From: Eutreptiella sp. 'Long Island Sound 2002' | Lineage: Eukaryota; Euglenozoa; Euglenophyceae; Eutreptiales; Eutreptiaceae | NCBI GenBank assembly: GCA_964036045.1 | Contig: OZ038381.1 | Location: 140,837,596 to 140,901,595, forward strand | Direction: 5' to 3' | Length of the DNA: 64,000 nucleotides | Shown: positions 1 to 11,700 of the stretch, piece by piece | Layout of the letters: each line of letters begins with the position of its first letter | How positions within the stretch are numbered: the stretch's first letter is position 1 | The notes under the pieces: model-generated | Seen by the model: only the letters and a program-made list of their open reading frames with translations | Databases searched by the model: none | Told to the model about the DNA's origin: nothing | Position numbers and translations under genes: made by a program

Positions 1-2599
1 GTGGTTACCAGCGTGAACCAGGTGGCCGCTTATCAGGTCTGCAGCCACCCAGCGAGTATGTGCCTTGTTGATCACGTGTTGCATGGGATATGCCCTAATT
101 TTTTGACCTTGGGGAGCCAACGAAGAGCAGTGGCTTCGTAGACCAGGGGGGAATGACAAGCAAGGTGCGGTGAAGCAGGGTGCGTCCACCGTCCTTGGGG
201 GGCAAGCGTGCACACAGTTAGGACCCCTAACTGGTCCAGACCCGGTTCTACCCTTCTTGGCGGTGTTACCATATTCCTAAGTTGGCTCCGTATGTCTGCG
301 CGTGTCTCACTTCTCTCCCCGGCGTGGCTCCCTTTCGGGTTTCGCTGATGTCGGACCGAAGGTCCTAGTCAGGTACTATGACAACTCCTAGGGCGCCCAA
401 TTTCTGTGCTGGCGCCTAACCTTCGGGAAAAACGGCAAACGCCCCACCTCACAGAGGGGAGGGGTGGCCAAGTGTGCTAAGGGCATATAAAACGCCGATT
501 TTTCTAGTGACCAAAAACTAACACACTCCCATGGCGGTGAGGAAAGGCACACGCAGCAGGAGACACCACTACACTACACTCACTGATGCCAGCACCAGCC
601 TTCGAAGGCAGGGTGGGTACAACCGCACTCAGTCCCTACCAAGCCTGCTGACCCCAAACCCTACACACGCTACTGGGTGGCCATGTAAAAGATGTCAGGA
701 GCCCCATTGGCTCCTCCTGTGAAATTGCAAGCGAACACAGCGCCGCCGGGCAACTGTGGCCTGCCAGGGACGCCTCCACGCATTTCCCTAACAGGGCTTG
801 GAGGGAGTGGTGTACTGTTTGAGCGCACAGTGTGTTGTAAGGGTTGTACTCAATGAAGTCGTCTATTGACCCATTTTGATTCTGTGCTCAGCGCCCTTTT
901 TAGCTTGGCCGAAAAATGGGAAGTTGCCGAAGGCAACTGCTGCTGCACCAGTTCGATCTCCTTTTCTGACCTGAGAGCATAGGCAAATTAAGGACAGTTC
1001 CGGACGGAGGAACCTAACCTGCCTCGCCTTATTATACGGGTCTTCGACAGGAAAGTAATACACTGTTCCAGAACTGCCCTATCAAGCAAGCAAGCTCTAA
1101 GGACTCCGCCCGTGCTCTTATAGAACGTAGGGCTGAGCCTTTGGTAACTTAAACAAGAGTTTTACCGCGTGCACAGAGCGTGGTCAACAGCCCTTTAATG
1201 CATCATGCAGTATGCAGGGAAGGGAGGCGAAGGACAGCAAAGATGAACCCTATAATCTAACCAATCACAACGAAAATCAACCAAAAGGTGAGCTCCTCCT
1301 GGGCTTACTTACCTTACTCAGCACACACATCGTGTGTATGCCGAATGACACGAAGCAAGACCAACCGTAAGTGCTTAAACAACCCTACAGCCATTTACAA
1401 ACAACCCTCAGCGATTAATGCATCGTGTTCATTTCCTGCAGGAGAAGGAGAGGGAAATGGCGAGCAACTGCACAGCGCATAACGAAGCCTAGGCGTTTTC
1501 GACAACCCTACGTTAGCGCTACGGCCAGGCAAGCACGAGCAAGCACTTTCTCTTTTGACCCGTGGAGAAAAGGAAGGAGTGGATGGATGCACAGCCAAAG
1601 CACCACAACGTGTGGATGCCTAGATGAGGCACATGCATCGGGAGCACAGCGCATACTCTAACCCCACGTGCGCGCTGCGTGCTCCAATCGACTAAAATAC
1701 CTTTGATTCCTGTTCTGACCTGTGCAGCGGAAGGGAAGTGAACACCCAAACCCCCAACGAACGCAGCGGTGACAACCCTAGCGCTTTAACAAAACTAACA
1801 ACGGGAACACAATTCCCGCGTGTGACATGACAGTAACATACCCAAGAGGCGGGTTGTCCGCCTACTCTAATGTGTGGTTGCCTGTTAAGTATGTTTTCGT
1901 AATGTTTATAAACTTTTTTGTGCAACTGTGCAAAACTTCGTTTTAAAAGCTTTAAAAACGGGGGCTCATGCCTTCTTATGCAGGAGCCGTGTACGCTTCC
2001 GCACGTCTTTTTCTGGATTGCGCTTCTGTTACGTATGTCTGCGACTTTGAGTTTTGGACTATAAATGACGGTTTCTAACGTATTTCTGTCAATTTTTAGC
2101 GATTTGACTCCTTGAAGCGCTAACCCTTTCGCTGAACCACAGGATTCACACCCTGTTGGTTCCATTTTCTATTTTTTTCGCTCCTGGAGGTTTGTGCCCT
2201 CGATTTGGTGTGTTGCTGGACCCTGGCCCTCGGTCAGGACGTTTACTAAAACGCTGATTATACAGCAATCGCCGTCCGCATTAGACCGGTCGACAGTACC
2301 CTAGTGGGCAAGCATGTACACTCTAGGGAGGAGGTCCTGGGTTCAAACCCCACTACTGCCAAATTTTTACCAAAGGTTTTCACCGCACGCTGGTGACTTT
2401 TCAGGAATGCCCCATCGATGGGACATCATTCACGGTACAATACACTGTTTTTCAAGGGTACCTACAGTGTGGTAAACTTCTATGAACTGATGGGAGTCTC
2501 ATTGGCAGGTTTGAAGAATTTTCTGAGATAAGGTTGGGGAAATTTGAGCCTTTTTCCGTGGTCCTACTAGCTTGATCAACTAGTACTCCAGGGGGGGGG
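1..2599. other. Flank without a recognisable gene
   Basis: I see no conserved protein here. The longest open frame is 157 codons on the minus strand (1692-2165); it starts with an ATG in a good context (AAAATGG) but resembles nothing I know. A TATA-like string (TATAAAA, about 485-491) lies about 40 nt before an ATG at 531 that opens only 63 codons. Several AACCCTA-type strings occur between 1380 and 1790. The region ends in a run of nine G (2591-2599) that looks like a polypurine tract next to the LTR-like repeat at 2600. If so, part of this stretch could be the 3' untranslated end of an older element. Confidence 0.5.
2292..2368 (+). ncRNA. tRNA-related sequence (decayed tRNA or SINE head)
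   Basis: A 70-nt stretch (2292-2361) has tRNA-like ends: the 7-nt arms GACAGTA and TACTGCC pair at six of seven positions. A T-arm with loop TTCAAAC includes a good Pol III B box (2340-2350, GGTTCAAACCC). A poor A-box-like string (TAGTGGGCAAG) lies near 2302-2312, and a TTTTT run at 2364-2368 could terminate Pol III. The D and anticodon arms do not fold well, so a functional tRNA is unlikely. A tRNA pseudogene or tRNA-derived SINE head fits better. Confidence 0.35.
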
Positions 2600-3500
2600 T
2601 AGAAAAAGTCACTACCATGTCCTTCTTGGGGTACTTCATCCAGGCCAAGCCCCCCCTGAACCTTGGGAAGGTGTTAAGACTAACACTTAATCATTCTTAT
2701 CACTCTTTTGAAGCTTGCAGTACACTTTCTCAAAGTAACTAGGGTTATAACCCTAGCCCCACATGAAGTTCATCGCTACCACTCAGTTGAGCGGAGGTGT
2801 CTTCCCTCATGGAGGTAATACCAAAATAAAGTAAGCACTCCATGCCTAGGGCGTTGTAGGCTAAGCCTAGTGGTCTCCCACCTCAGGACCCCTCTACTCA
2901 ATTGTTTCTATCACTTAATGTGGTTCTACGGTTGAACTGATTCTGAATTCAGTCGCTGGGCCATGCTGGCCGAACCATATCCTGTGTCTGGCCCAACTCC
3001 TATGCCCCAGATTCCTAATCAACTCCATTACATCCAAAAGAGTGCAATTGAAGTGCTTGGTACTATCCTGGGGACCTGAGTCATGACCGTTTTCACATAA
3101 AATCATCCATTTTGCTTATAAACAATTGAAGCACTGTATTTGGATCTACATTTGTCTATCTGCAGCCCCTCTTTGTTACACATGTTTGGATTGTGGTAGG
3201 ATTTATCCTGATTTGATTGATCTGTTATGGTTTTGAGCAGCAGCAGCGCAGCGAGCGCGCGAGTCGCAATCGCAGTCGCAATCGCACTGCAGTCTGTGAA
3301 TACATCCGAAGCATCCAGATGCCAGTTGCTGTGAACGAAGTGCTGTATGATACTTCGATATCTTTGAACAGGGTTTTTGTCTTCGAATTTGTGAATTGTC
3401 TATGTATTTGTGCTCCGCCTAAAGATCGTCCGCAAGAGAGGTTTGTCGTATTTTGGGATTTTCGAGAATCAAGAGAGTTCCCAAGCCATACCACAACAAG
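2600..3500 (+). repeat. 5' LTR of element G (boundaries approximate)
   Basis: The stretch from about 2600 is clearly homologous (roughly 75-80% by eye) to 19696-20404. Shared blocks include AGTACACTTTCTC / AGTACACTTTCTC, CTAGGGTTATAACCCTAGCC and TTTTCACATAAAATC. Similarity fades after about 3180. The left edge is placed at the G-run and the right edge at TGGTAGCC (3501), a plausible primer-binding site. An alternative shorter LTR would be 2672-3180 (TGTTAAGAC...TTGTTACA). The flanking target duplication cannot be checked because the far end of the element is lost. Confidence 0.55.
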
Positions 3501-3511
3501 TGGTAGCCACC
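3501..3511 (+). promoter_or_regulatory. Possible primer-binding site of element G
   Basis: TGGTAGCCACC begins with the seven bases TGGTAGC shared with the initiator-tRNA-Met-type sites of the other elements here and then diverges. It lies 67 nt before the likely gag ATG. It is either a mutated tRNA-Met site or a site for another tRNA ending in GCTACCA. Confidence 0.4.
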
Positions 3512-3567
3512 TAGGTGGCCGAGAGATCAATATTCGAGATCAATCTTTGACGCTGTCCTTGAATTCA

Positions 3568-5349
3568 ATGGAGCGACCTTTCGACGACGCAGCTATGCTG
3601 CACTTTATCAGAGACTGCCTGTGTCCATCCGACTCACCGTTGCATCACGAGTTTTTGAGTTCGTCAGAAAGGTTCATCGCAGAGTGCATCGCAAGGCGAG
3701 AAAGCGAGTGGTTTGCATGCATCTCTCGTGATCTTCACAGCTTGTCGCAGAAGTTTGCAGATACACAAGCCAAAGTCATCGAATTGGAACAGCGCATCGA
3801 TGCGTTGCAGACATCACCAGCGAATGCTACTACGGTAACTGATCCCCGAGTCGACGTTTTGCAGTCCTCAACGGAGAATGCAATGCAAGCTGCAGTAAGC
3901 AAACTGCGACGCCTGGAACATGAACTTTCGCAATGTTATGTCCTTCTGAACAAGTTTGCACAAGTTTCGAGTCAACAACCTTCGATTCACTTCATGTTTC
4001 CACAACAACAACCACAACCACTACCACAGCCATCCCCTTCGAGCTATCTGCCGTATTCAGCGTCGAACGATCCACCTCCTCCACCGCAACAACCACCTCT
4101 ACAACCACCTCTCTTTGACCCGTCGAGGAATCCAGCGAACCCAATGAACCAAGCCAATCCAGTGAATGCCGCAATTCCACGTGCTCCAACATACGAGATC
4201 CTGGGACGTCGTGTTGAACGGTTACACAAGTTGATTCGAAAGTTTTCTGGGATACCAGGATCAGGAGAGTTCCGCAAGTGGAAGGAGGACCTTATGCGAG
4301 CCTTCGCTGTGCCGAATATCATCTCACCCGTCCACCAGGTGACAACCATACCGTTCCTCCTTGAAGGCGATGCTGTGCAGTACTACCACAGTTTAACGAA
4401 AGTTGTACAAGATGACTGGTTCGAGCTCATGCGTGTGTTGGGTCAACGCTTCGATTGCATATCCCATGAGCCATTGTTCCTGTCCAGAATGTGGACCTTG
4501 AGAGAACTTCAGTTCCCTCGACATGCAGACTACGTCAAGGAATTGCGCACTTGCGTCATCAAGTCAAAGATTAATACCAGTGACATCCAGATGGGTTACC
4601 TTGTCAACTCTCGATTCATTGAGGGATTGTCGAATGACGCTGTTTGCCGGCAGTACATCGTTGAAGTCTGTTCGAAATGGCGTTCTGGAGGACCATTCGG
4701 CTTTGATACATTGGTGGAGACCATCGCAGAAGCCTACATGGCGGCCGGCTATCAACTTGAAAAGACGCAGCACGCATCGAGAACGACAACTGATACCGTG
4801 GGTGCTGCGTTCTCAAAACCCCTCCCTATGATGGTTCCGCCAACTTCGACTTCTACAATGTTTCCTTCAAATCTCATGCCAACACCGCACGTCATCCCCA
4901 TGCTGGCCTCAGCTGCGGCCCCCATGCCTTCGACTGTGCCAGAGCCAATGAATCTCTATACAATTGCCAAGCTCTGAGAAGAACTACATGCCTACATTGG
5001 CGAACATCGAAACGAGCAGTTCGGACGCCAAGATGGTCGAGAAACTAGGCGCTGCCACAACTGTGGTGAACAAAGTCACTTGGCCCGCGACTGTTCGAGG
5101 AACCAACCGCCATCTAGAGGAAGAGAAAGTCCGGAATCGAGATCAGGCACGCCACGAATACATCTGAGTCGAGACAGTAAGGGACGGTTTCGATCCCGCT
5201 CAAAGAGCAGAGAACGGCCCACGACGGCCTACAAGGCATCTTCGAAGACCTGCTGGTGGACGTCCTCGAGAAGAGTTGAACTCCAAAATCAGTACCAACA
5301 AACCCGAAAAGAATTCGACACTTGGGTGTGTCAACGTCGAAGGAACTGA
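3568..5349 (+). pseudogene. Gag of element G, one nonsense codon
   Basis: Gag forms the particle of the retrotransposon. I choose the ATG at 3568 because it is the first ATG after the likely primer-binding site; the frame is open back to 3217 without a convincing start. The N-terminal half has a coiled-coil-like stretch (about 3700-3960), then a Gln/Pro-rich segment (about 4000-4150), then a capsid-like region with aromatic residues typical of Retrotrans_gag (about 4210-4760). A TGA at 4975-4977 interrupts the frame. Directly downstream in the same frame is a canonical CX2CX4HX4C knuckle (5053-5094) followed by an Arg/Ser-rich tail ending at 5349. The gag is therefore complete apart from one stop. 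The last 70 nt overlap the protease frame, which is shifted +1. Confidence 0.75.
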
Positions 5350-6083
5350 ACCTGAGCATGCGTCTCTGGTCACGGTTCAAGGGGGCATTTGCGCACGTCA
5401 TGATGACTCCTTTGACTCGGGCGTGGAATTGTTAGTCGACTGTGGAGCAACCAGTGACTTCATGTCGATACAGACTGCAAAGAGGGCGCGATTTCCCTTC
5501 TACAAACTGACAAACCCTTAACAGCCGGAGGTGTCCAAGTCGAGGTTCGATACTACACGAGAGCTTATGTTCGGGTTGGAGAACTCGTATTTCGACATCA
5601 CTTCAAGGTTTGGGAGATTCTACCAGCTGTGGTACCTTGGCTACCATGGCTTCGAAGCTATAATCCAACTGTCAATTGGAAGGAATGGTATGCGGACATT
5701 CAACATGGTTTCGAGTTCATACCGATTGTCTTTCAACGAGTCAAGACATTCCACCCAGCTGCAGTTCCAAGCCGCTTGGAAGTTGGACATTTTTTCGACA
5801 CTTTCATCCAGTACCTCGGAAGCAAGTCCGGTTGGAATTAGGGTTGGAATCCTTACACCACATGCCAAACAACGCCCTGACCTACACTTGTCCACACGCG
5901 CCCAGAATGGTGCTGGCACGTCCGATGAGTCCGAGACAGAAGATGCTATCACCAATGAGGAGTGCAGCGACATGGAGCTCGAGTACATCTCGTTGGCCAA
6001 ACTTACAGGGGAGATCCGTCGAGCTGATCTCACCGGTGATCAAGTATTTCTATGCTGCATGCCTCGACCCGTAGTGCCGGTGG
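5276..6083 (+). pseudogene. Protease and protease-RT linker of element G (frameshifted)
   Basis: The retropepsin active site reads VDCGATSDF, with the catalytic Asp codon at 5438-5440 in frame 2, i.e. +1 relative to gag. Near 5510 the reading must shift to frame 1 to continue into the typical retropepsin C-terminus (PWLPWLRSYNPTVNW, about 5620-5665). After about 5800 it shifts back to frame 2, where an acidic linker leads to the insertion point of element A at 6083. The gag-protease +1 overlap may be the original programmed arrangement. The two later shifts are most simply mutations. Confidence 0.7.
6080..6083. repeat. Target-site duplication of element A, left copy (GTGG)
   Basis: GTGG at 6080-6083 is repeated at 19263-19266, directly outside the two LTRs of element A. 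Removing A and one copy puts the linker of element G back in one reading phase, confirming both the exact ends and a 4-bp duplication. Confidence 0.85.
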
Positions 6084-8432
6084 TAAAGAAGGTCCCTACC
6101 AGGACCGGCCCCCGCTGTGCCCCTTCCGCCTGTAACCCCCGCTGATTTACTCCGGATCAACGATTGCATTCCTCAATTTCCAGGGTCCAAATCCAAAAAT
6201 ATAGAAAATAAAATCCTCCTTCAACCCTGAATAGCAACCAGATCCCACAAATACAGCAATAGCCCAATTCACAATCCAAATCAGGCGGCGGGCTTTCGTT
6301 CAGCACATCGATTGTCTCACGATGGCGGGCATGTACAAGAATTGCACCAAGGAAGAAAGCCCTGAAATTGGCATATGAACACAAATAAAGTAAAGTTGGG
6401 GAAAGATGGAAACTTATACAATCACAGCCAGAGACCCCTCATTCCCTGGACTCAAGACCTTCCCTTGACTCACCAACATGATGCCCTGAACCCAGTCCAA
6501 TAAGATGGTTAAATGCCACATGTCATAAGTCACTACATAAACCCCAAAAATGTGTTCACTCCCAAACCTATATATCCTAGCCCAAGGTGGCGTGTCATGG
6601 CCTAGAGTGGCACTCAGGACCATGCCCTACCCTGACATAACCTTGGTTGGACTTGGAGTCGAATGGGCTTAGAGAAATGACCTATGAGTTTGAACTCATA
6701 ACATGTCAAAAAACTGCCAATTCACACCATATTGGCCATATATCAAACATATGCTCAAAATTGAAGTTACTACTTATCTGAAGGCTCAAAGCATGCATGG
6801 AATCGAAGTCTAGTATTCATGGAGGATAGAGACGAAAGGCCAATGCCCATGTACATCCCAACTTTACCCTCGAAACCCCTTCAGATATGGGCGCCACGCA
6901 CTGCCCAAGTCAGCCCATGATTTTGAGACCAATTCTTGTAATCTCTCGTGCGCCAAGCCAAATGGAGTACGGGATCCGGCATATGGTGGTGTTCAACTCC
7001 AAAGCATATGCCAACATCTGAACAACATACCATGGTTCGACTCTCCATAGGATTCTTGCTGTTTGCTGACCAGGTAAGTACACAAAACGCAAAAATGAGC
7101 AAAAATTGAGGTCAAAAACATGAAAATATGACCAAATACAAAGTTGTCATGATAGTATATCTCTATGCTCACCCATGATATCCGCTCATGATTCAATACA
7201 CAAATGATTGGAACCATTTGCGAACAATTCCCCCACTTGGATCCCCAATCGGGCGCATGGAGATACCTTTGCCACTAATATCTACATGCCCCATGAAAAT
7301 GGGAGTGCACCCATGGATCTCTTTATTAAACATACCATGAGCAATACATACGCGGTAGACTTGGTCTAGCGCTTTGAATTCCACAATTGGGACATGGGCA
7401 AAACCCTTGTCACGTATGGCTCCCCATCTCTTCGGCCACACGAAGATATATAACATGGGCGTGAGCATATCAAACATATACCATGCATACAACACATACC
7501 CTCAAAATATGGCTCCCACCATGATATGCCATGTCCCTCCATTGACATAACTTCACGTTAAAAATACGTAGGAACCCAAAGAAAAGTGCTATGCAACCCC
7601 AACACTCATGCGGTACACTCGAAAGTCACAATAAAATGTTCGGTTGCACGGTCCAAGAGTTATATATCACTTTATACCCTCTTGACCATTATCCCTTGCT
7701 ATATCGGGCATGTGTACACACCAAAGACGTTTGATGCTTCCTAAATTAAGTTGAGACCAAGGCGTTTGCAACCCAACCTTCCTTATTCTCTTTCCTCACA
7801 CTCGCGCGTAGATATGGTCCTTCAAAGTGGTCCCACGATTCACTTTTGTTTCCCTTATATCTCCAAGTCAAATGGGTGGCAAGTATAAGGGAAACCTGAT
7901 TCGGGCATAGGGAAAGGAGTATGACCACTCGAAGAAGTCCAAATCAAGTGCGGCGATGTCGAAGTCGAAAATCCGATTTCGACATCGCGAAAAATTCAGA
8001 TTAAAATTTCGAGTGCTTATTTAGAAAATTGCGGAAGCAACGAACCCTTTGCTGATGAAATCTGACCCTTCAACGGAGTATCCGCCAAAATATCTGGAAA
8101 AAACAGTTAACCAATCGGTTAACGCAAAATCGCGAGCCAACTGACAGTCGCCGATACATTGACCATCAGAACGAAAGGCTGAAAAATTACGGAAACATTA
8201 TGATAATAAAACCCTGTTGATTCCTGATATTCCGATATATAAATCTCCGCTGGCGGTGCCTCGGTACTGAATATGGCTGCTCATAGCCGGAATGACCAAA
8301 CCTATCACACTATCACATCGGGTTAGGTCAGGTGGATGGGAGAGTATGATATCAGCCAATGGCGGCTTGCCGGCACATAGATACACACCCCAAGTGACCC
8401 CAAGATGGCCACGGGGGTCCAAACCGGCTTCA
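6084..8432 (-). repeat. 3' LTR of element A
   Basis: A 2,349-bp direct repeat of 16920-19262. In element orientation it begins TGAAGCC and ends CCTTCTTTA, i.e. TG...TA rather than TG...CA. It contains the 11-bp inverted repeat at 7953-7988 and the block at 8165-8258 shared with element D's LTR. A TATATA string lies at about 8236-8243, near the 5' edge of the LTR. It also carries a copy of the first 28 gag codons (to 6172), because gag starts inside the LTR. No convincing gene of its own. Confidence 0.92.
7953..7988. repeat. Perfect 11-bp inverted repeat inside the element A LTR
   Basis: GCGATGTCGAA at 7953-7963 is answered by TTCGACATCGC at 7978-7988 with a 14-nt loop (7964-7977). The same structure is at 18783-18818 in the other LTR, and a 10-bp version is in an LTR of element D (47472-47505). 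Its conservation between families suggests a function in the RNA or as a protein site. Confidence 0.7.
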
Positions 8433-8791
8433 CCCCCCTTCTCAGAGCGTTGTCACCGCTCAGAAGTCATTGAAGAGAGGACGGGAGGACCCCAATGGGC
8501 TCCAACCCCCCCCTCCATGTCCCAAGGACACATGGAGGCCCCACACACGTCGTAGGCGTCCCCCACGCCCCATGGAAGGGGTGAGGACACTGATAATCGG
8601 TGCCCTACGCCATATCCGGTCTCCTCTTGATCTACAACATGGACCAAGGGGATCAAAGATAGAAAAACGTCGTCGGTCGACCTAAATAAGTATACCACAA
8701 TGAAATATATATGTGGAGATCGAGTGAAGGGGGTAGATGGCCAATCAAGGCCGAAAAATCCCCGGATGAACGCCCTCACCCGTCTCCTCAA
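8433..8791 (-). other. 3' untranslated segment of element A with polypurine tract
   Basis: No gene. In element orientation the last 11 nt before the 3' LTR are GAGAAGGGGGG (8443-8433), a typical polypurine tract that primes plus-strand DNA synthesis and ends exactly at the LTR's TG. The remaining 350 nt are homologous to 25002-25398 in element B. Confidence 0.8.
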
Positions 8792-11700
8792 TCACAGAAA
8801 CAAACAAAATGCCAAGGGGGGATCCATTACGGTGCTACAGCAGCAACCAAATGGACCAACACGTCCTTGACATCCAAAGAAATATTTTTTTTCCTTTAGG
8901 TAGTCCATCCAGACCGTGGTATACCTCGGCACGAAACTGCTCGGAGGTTGGAACGAATCCCTGGATGCGGCGAATCCCTTCCAACGGACTTTATAAAGCC
9001 TGCCCCCAGGCGTCCCCGGGTCCGGCTCGTCCGCCAGGATTCTCTCGGCGGTGAAGTCGTCGTCCTCACGCTCGTCGTCCGAGTCCACATCGCCGGCCGT
9101 GAACTCGAAGGTGACGGGACGTCCGCTGGGGTCTGGTGCTCGGGGACGAAGCTGGGTATGGTCGCGGTCCAGGATCTTGTTATCCCCCACACGAACCGCA
9201 TACACATCCTGCCCGACCTTCCGCACGATTACCCCCGGCACATACCAAGATGCCTGCCGATGCCTGGACAGGACATCCTTGTGGTGCCGCTCCACCCACA
9301 CGGTGTCTTGGAGAGCATACTTCTGGACTTTTCCCTGCTTGAAGTACTTGGCCCTCTTGTCATGCTCGTCCTGTAGCGCCTTGCACACCTTGGCAGCCGT
9401 GTCGTGCGCCTCAGCCATCATAGCGTTCGCATCTCGGGCCACTTTGCCATGGTTCAACCACGGGAGAGTGCGTGACACTCGATCCCGTAGGAACAGGATG
9501 CGATGGGGCGACAATCCAGTGGGTCCCGGAAGATCGTGATACGCTTGGAGCACTCTCCACAGCGTCTTACACCAGTTCCGGCCCGGTTCGTCAATGTGCA
9601 GCTGGCGGAACTTCTCGAACATCTGCCGCCCGGCCACCTCAGCACGGCCATTCGACCGGCTGTGGTACGCCATGGTCTTGGCGTGCCGAATCCCCATGTG
9701 CTTGCACATCGTTTTGAACCACGTCCCCACAAACTGACTGCCCCGATCGCTGCATATGACAGCTGGGACATCGAAAAACGTCAGCCAATGCCTGATCATG
9801 GCATTAGCGACGGTCTTGGCCTGCAGCCCCACTCCATGCTTGTCCTTCCTGTCCTTCTTCTTGGACTTCTTGCCCGGGACTGCCACGATATACCCGCTGT
9901 GCCTGTCCACCGCCAGAATGACACAGTCGTAGGTCTCTCCGTCCACGGTGACCTCAGGCATGGCGAACACATCCATGGCCACGGACCGCATAGGGGCCTC
10001 CGGTATAGCCATATACACCGGTTTGCCCGCTGTGTAGTGGTTGGGGCTCTTCGTGGCCCCACACACGGCACAGTCGCTGCAGTATCTATCCAGGATGGCG
10101 TAGTACCCCGGAGGGAACTTGAAACGCCACTCCAGGTCCTGCTGCATCTTGTCCCGGCCTGCCTGCATGAGCTGGGCGTTGTGCCAATGGTCAATGAGCT
10201 CTTCCACTCGGTTCTCGGGCACCAGCAGCTTGTCCTTGAGGAACAACTTGTCGCCATCCTCGGTCAAGCCCTCGGGCCATTCGTCGTCCGACGGGGCGCT
10301 CACGGCATTCCAGTACTTGCTCCAGTGCTCGGATGCCGCGTAGTCATCCGACCAGTCCTCTGTGAGCACCGACCTGACTAGCTCTACAGGGGCCACCATC
10401 CATTGCTCGAGGGTTTCCTCTCGAATGGCTTGGACGCGGGCACCCCGGAACTTGGCCAGGTCCGTACGATTTGCCATCACCACAAAGCACTTGACCCCCT
10501 CTTGCTCCATGACCTTCTCCATCTCGATGATGCGCTTGGCCTCCTCGGTCTCCTCGGCGTCGCCATGGCTGGATATGTCCATCCACGCCTTGCCCGCGGG
10601 GTAGGCCCAGCGACTGAGGCAATCTGCCACAGTGTTGTCCTTCCCCAGGACGTACACGACGCTGAGGTGGAACTTGGCGAACGTCTCGTGCCATCGGGCC
10701 CTCCTAGCCGCTGGTCCTGAGGGGGTGTCGACATGTTCCTTGTGCCAGCTCTGTAGGGACTGGTGGTCCCTACAAACCACCACCGGCTGCAGTCCGATGT
10801 GGCCAGACCACTTCCTGAGCGCACATACAATGGCGTATGTCTCCTTCTCCCTCGCGGTCCATGTTCGGCATTGGCCCTCGGCCAGGATCCTGCTCCAAAA
10901 CGCCACGGGAACATGAGTCCCGTCGTCCCGGACTTGCTCGAGGACTGCCCCCACGGCATAGTCCGAGGCGTCTGTCCGTAGCACGAATCCCTTGTCCGGG
11001 TCCACCAGGAACAGCCCCAACCGCCCCAGGAGTCGCTCCTTCAGGCGGTTGAACGCATCTTCAGCCTCAGGGGTCCAGGCAAGCTTCTTCTTGCTCCCCT
11101 TCCGGCCATCGAACTTCCCCACCTGCAGCATCTTGTGCAGCGGCCCCGAGAGTTCTGCATACATCCGGACATAGCCCGAATAGTAATTGCAGAACCCCAT
11201 GAAGGACCGGAGTTCGCTGATGGTCTGGGGCTTCTCCCAGTGGTGCAGGGACGCCAGCTTCCCAGGCATGGGACGGCGTTGCCCATGACCAACCACGTGA
11301 CCCGCGAACTCCACTTCCTTCACGAAGAGTGAGGCTTTGGTGGGCTTGCACACCATGTTGTGCTTGTCCAACTCGCTGAGCACTCGGCGCAGATCCTTCT
11401 CAGGCGCGTCGATGAGCTCATCCTCAGTCATGTTCTCCGTGCCAGACCCGATAATGATGTCATCGACGAAGGGGTCGGCACAGTCCCGGACAGGACCGAG
11501 TAGGTCCTCCATCATGCGCTGGAAAGCGGCGATGCCATTCTTGGCGCCCATAGGCACCACTTTCCACTGCATGGGCCCCAGCGGCGTCGACATCGCTGTG
11601 CAGGGCCTGGAGTCCGGGTGTAGCGGCATCTGGTGATAGCCGTGTTTCAGGTCTAACACCGTGAAAATCCGCTTTTTCTGTTGCTTCTGGAGGATGAAGT

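Noticed and set aside
531-722. 63-codon frame after a TATA-like box, with a CKRCQEPHW string near its end
   Set aside because: Too short, and the Cys/His spacing does not complete a zinc knuckle before the stop.
1692-2165. 157-codon minus-strand frame with a good ATG context
   Set aside because: No recognisable domain, no partner and no codon bias; kept only as a remark in the description of the flank.
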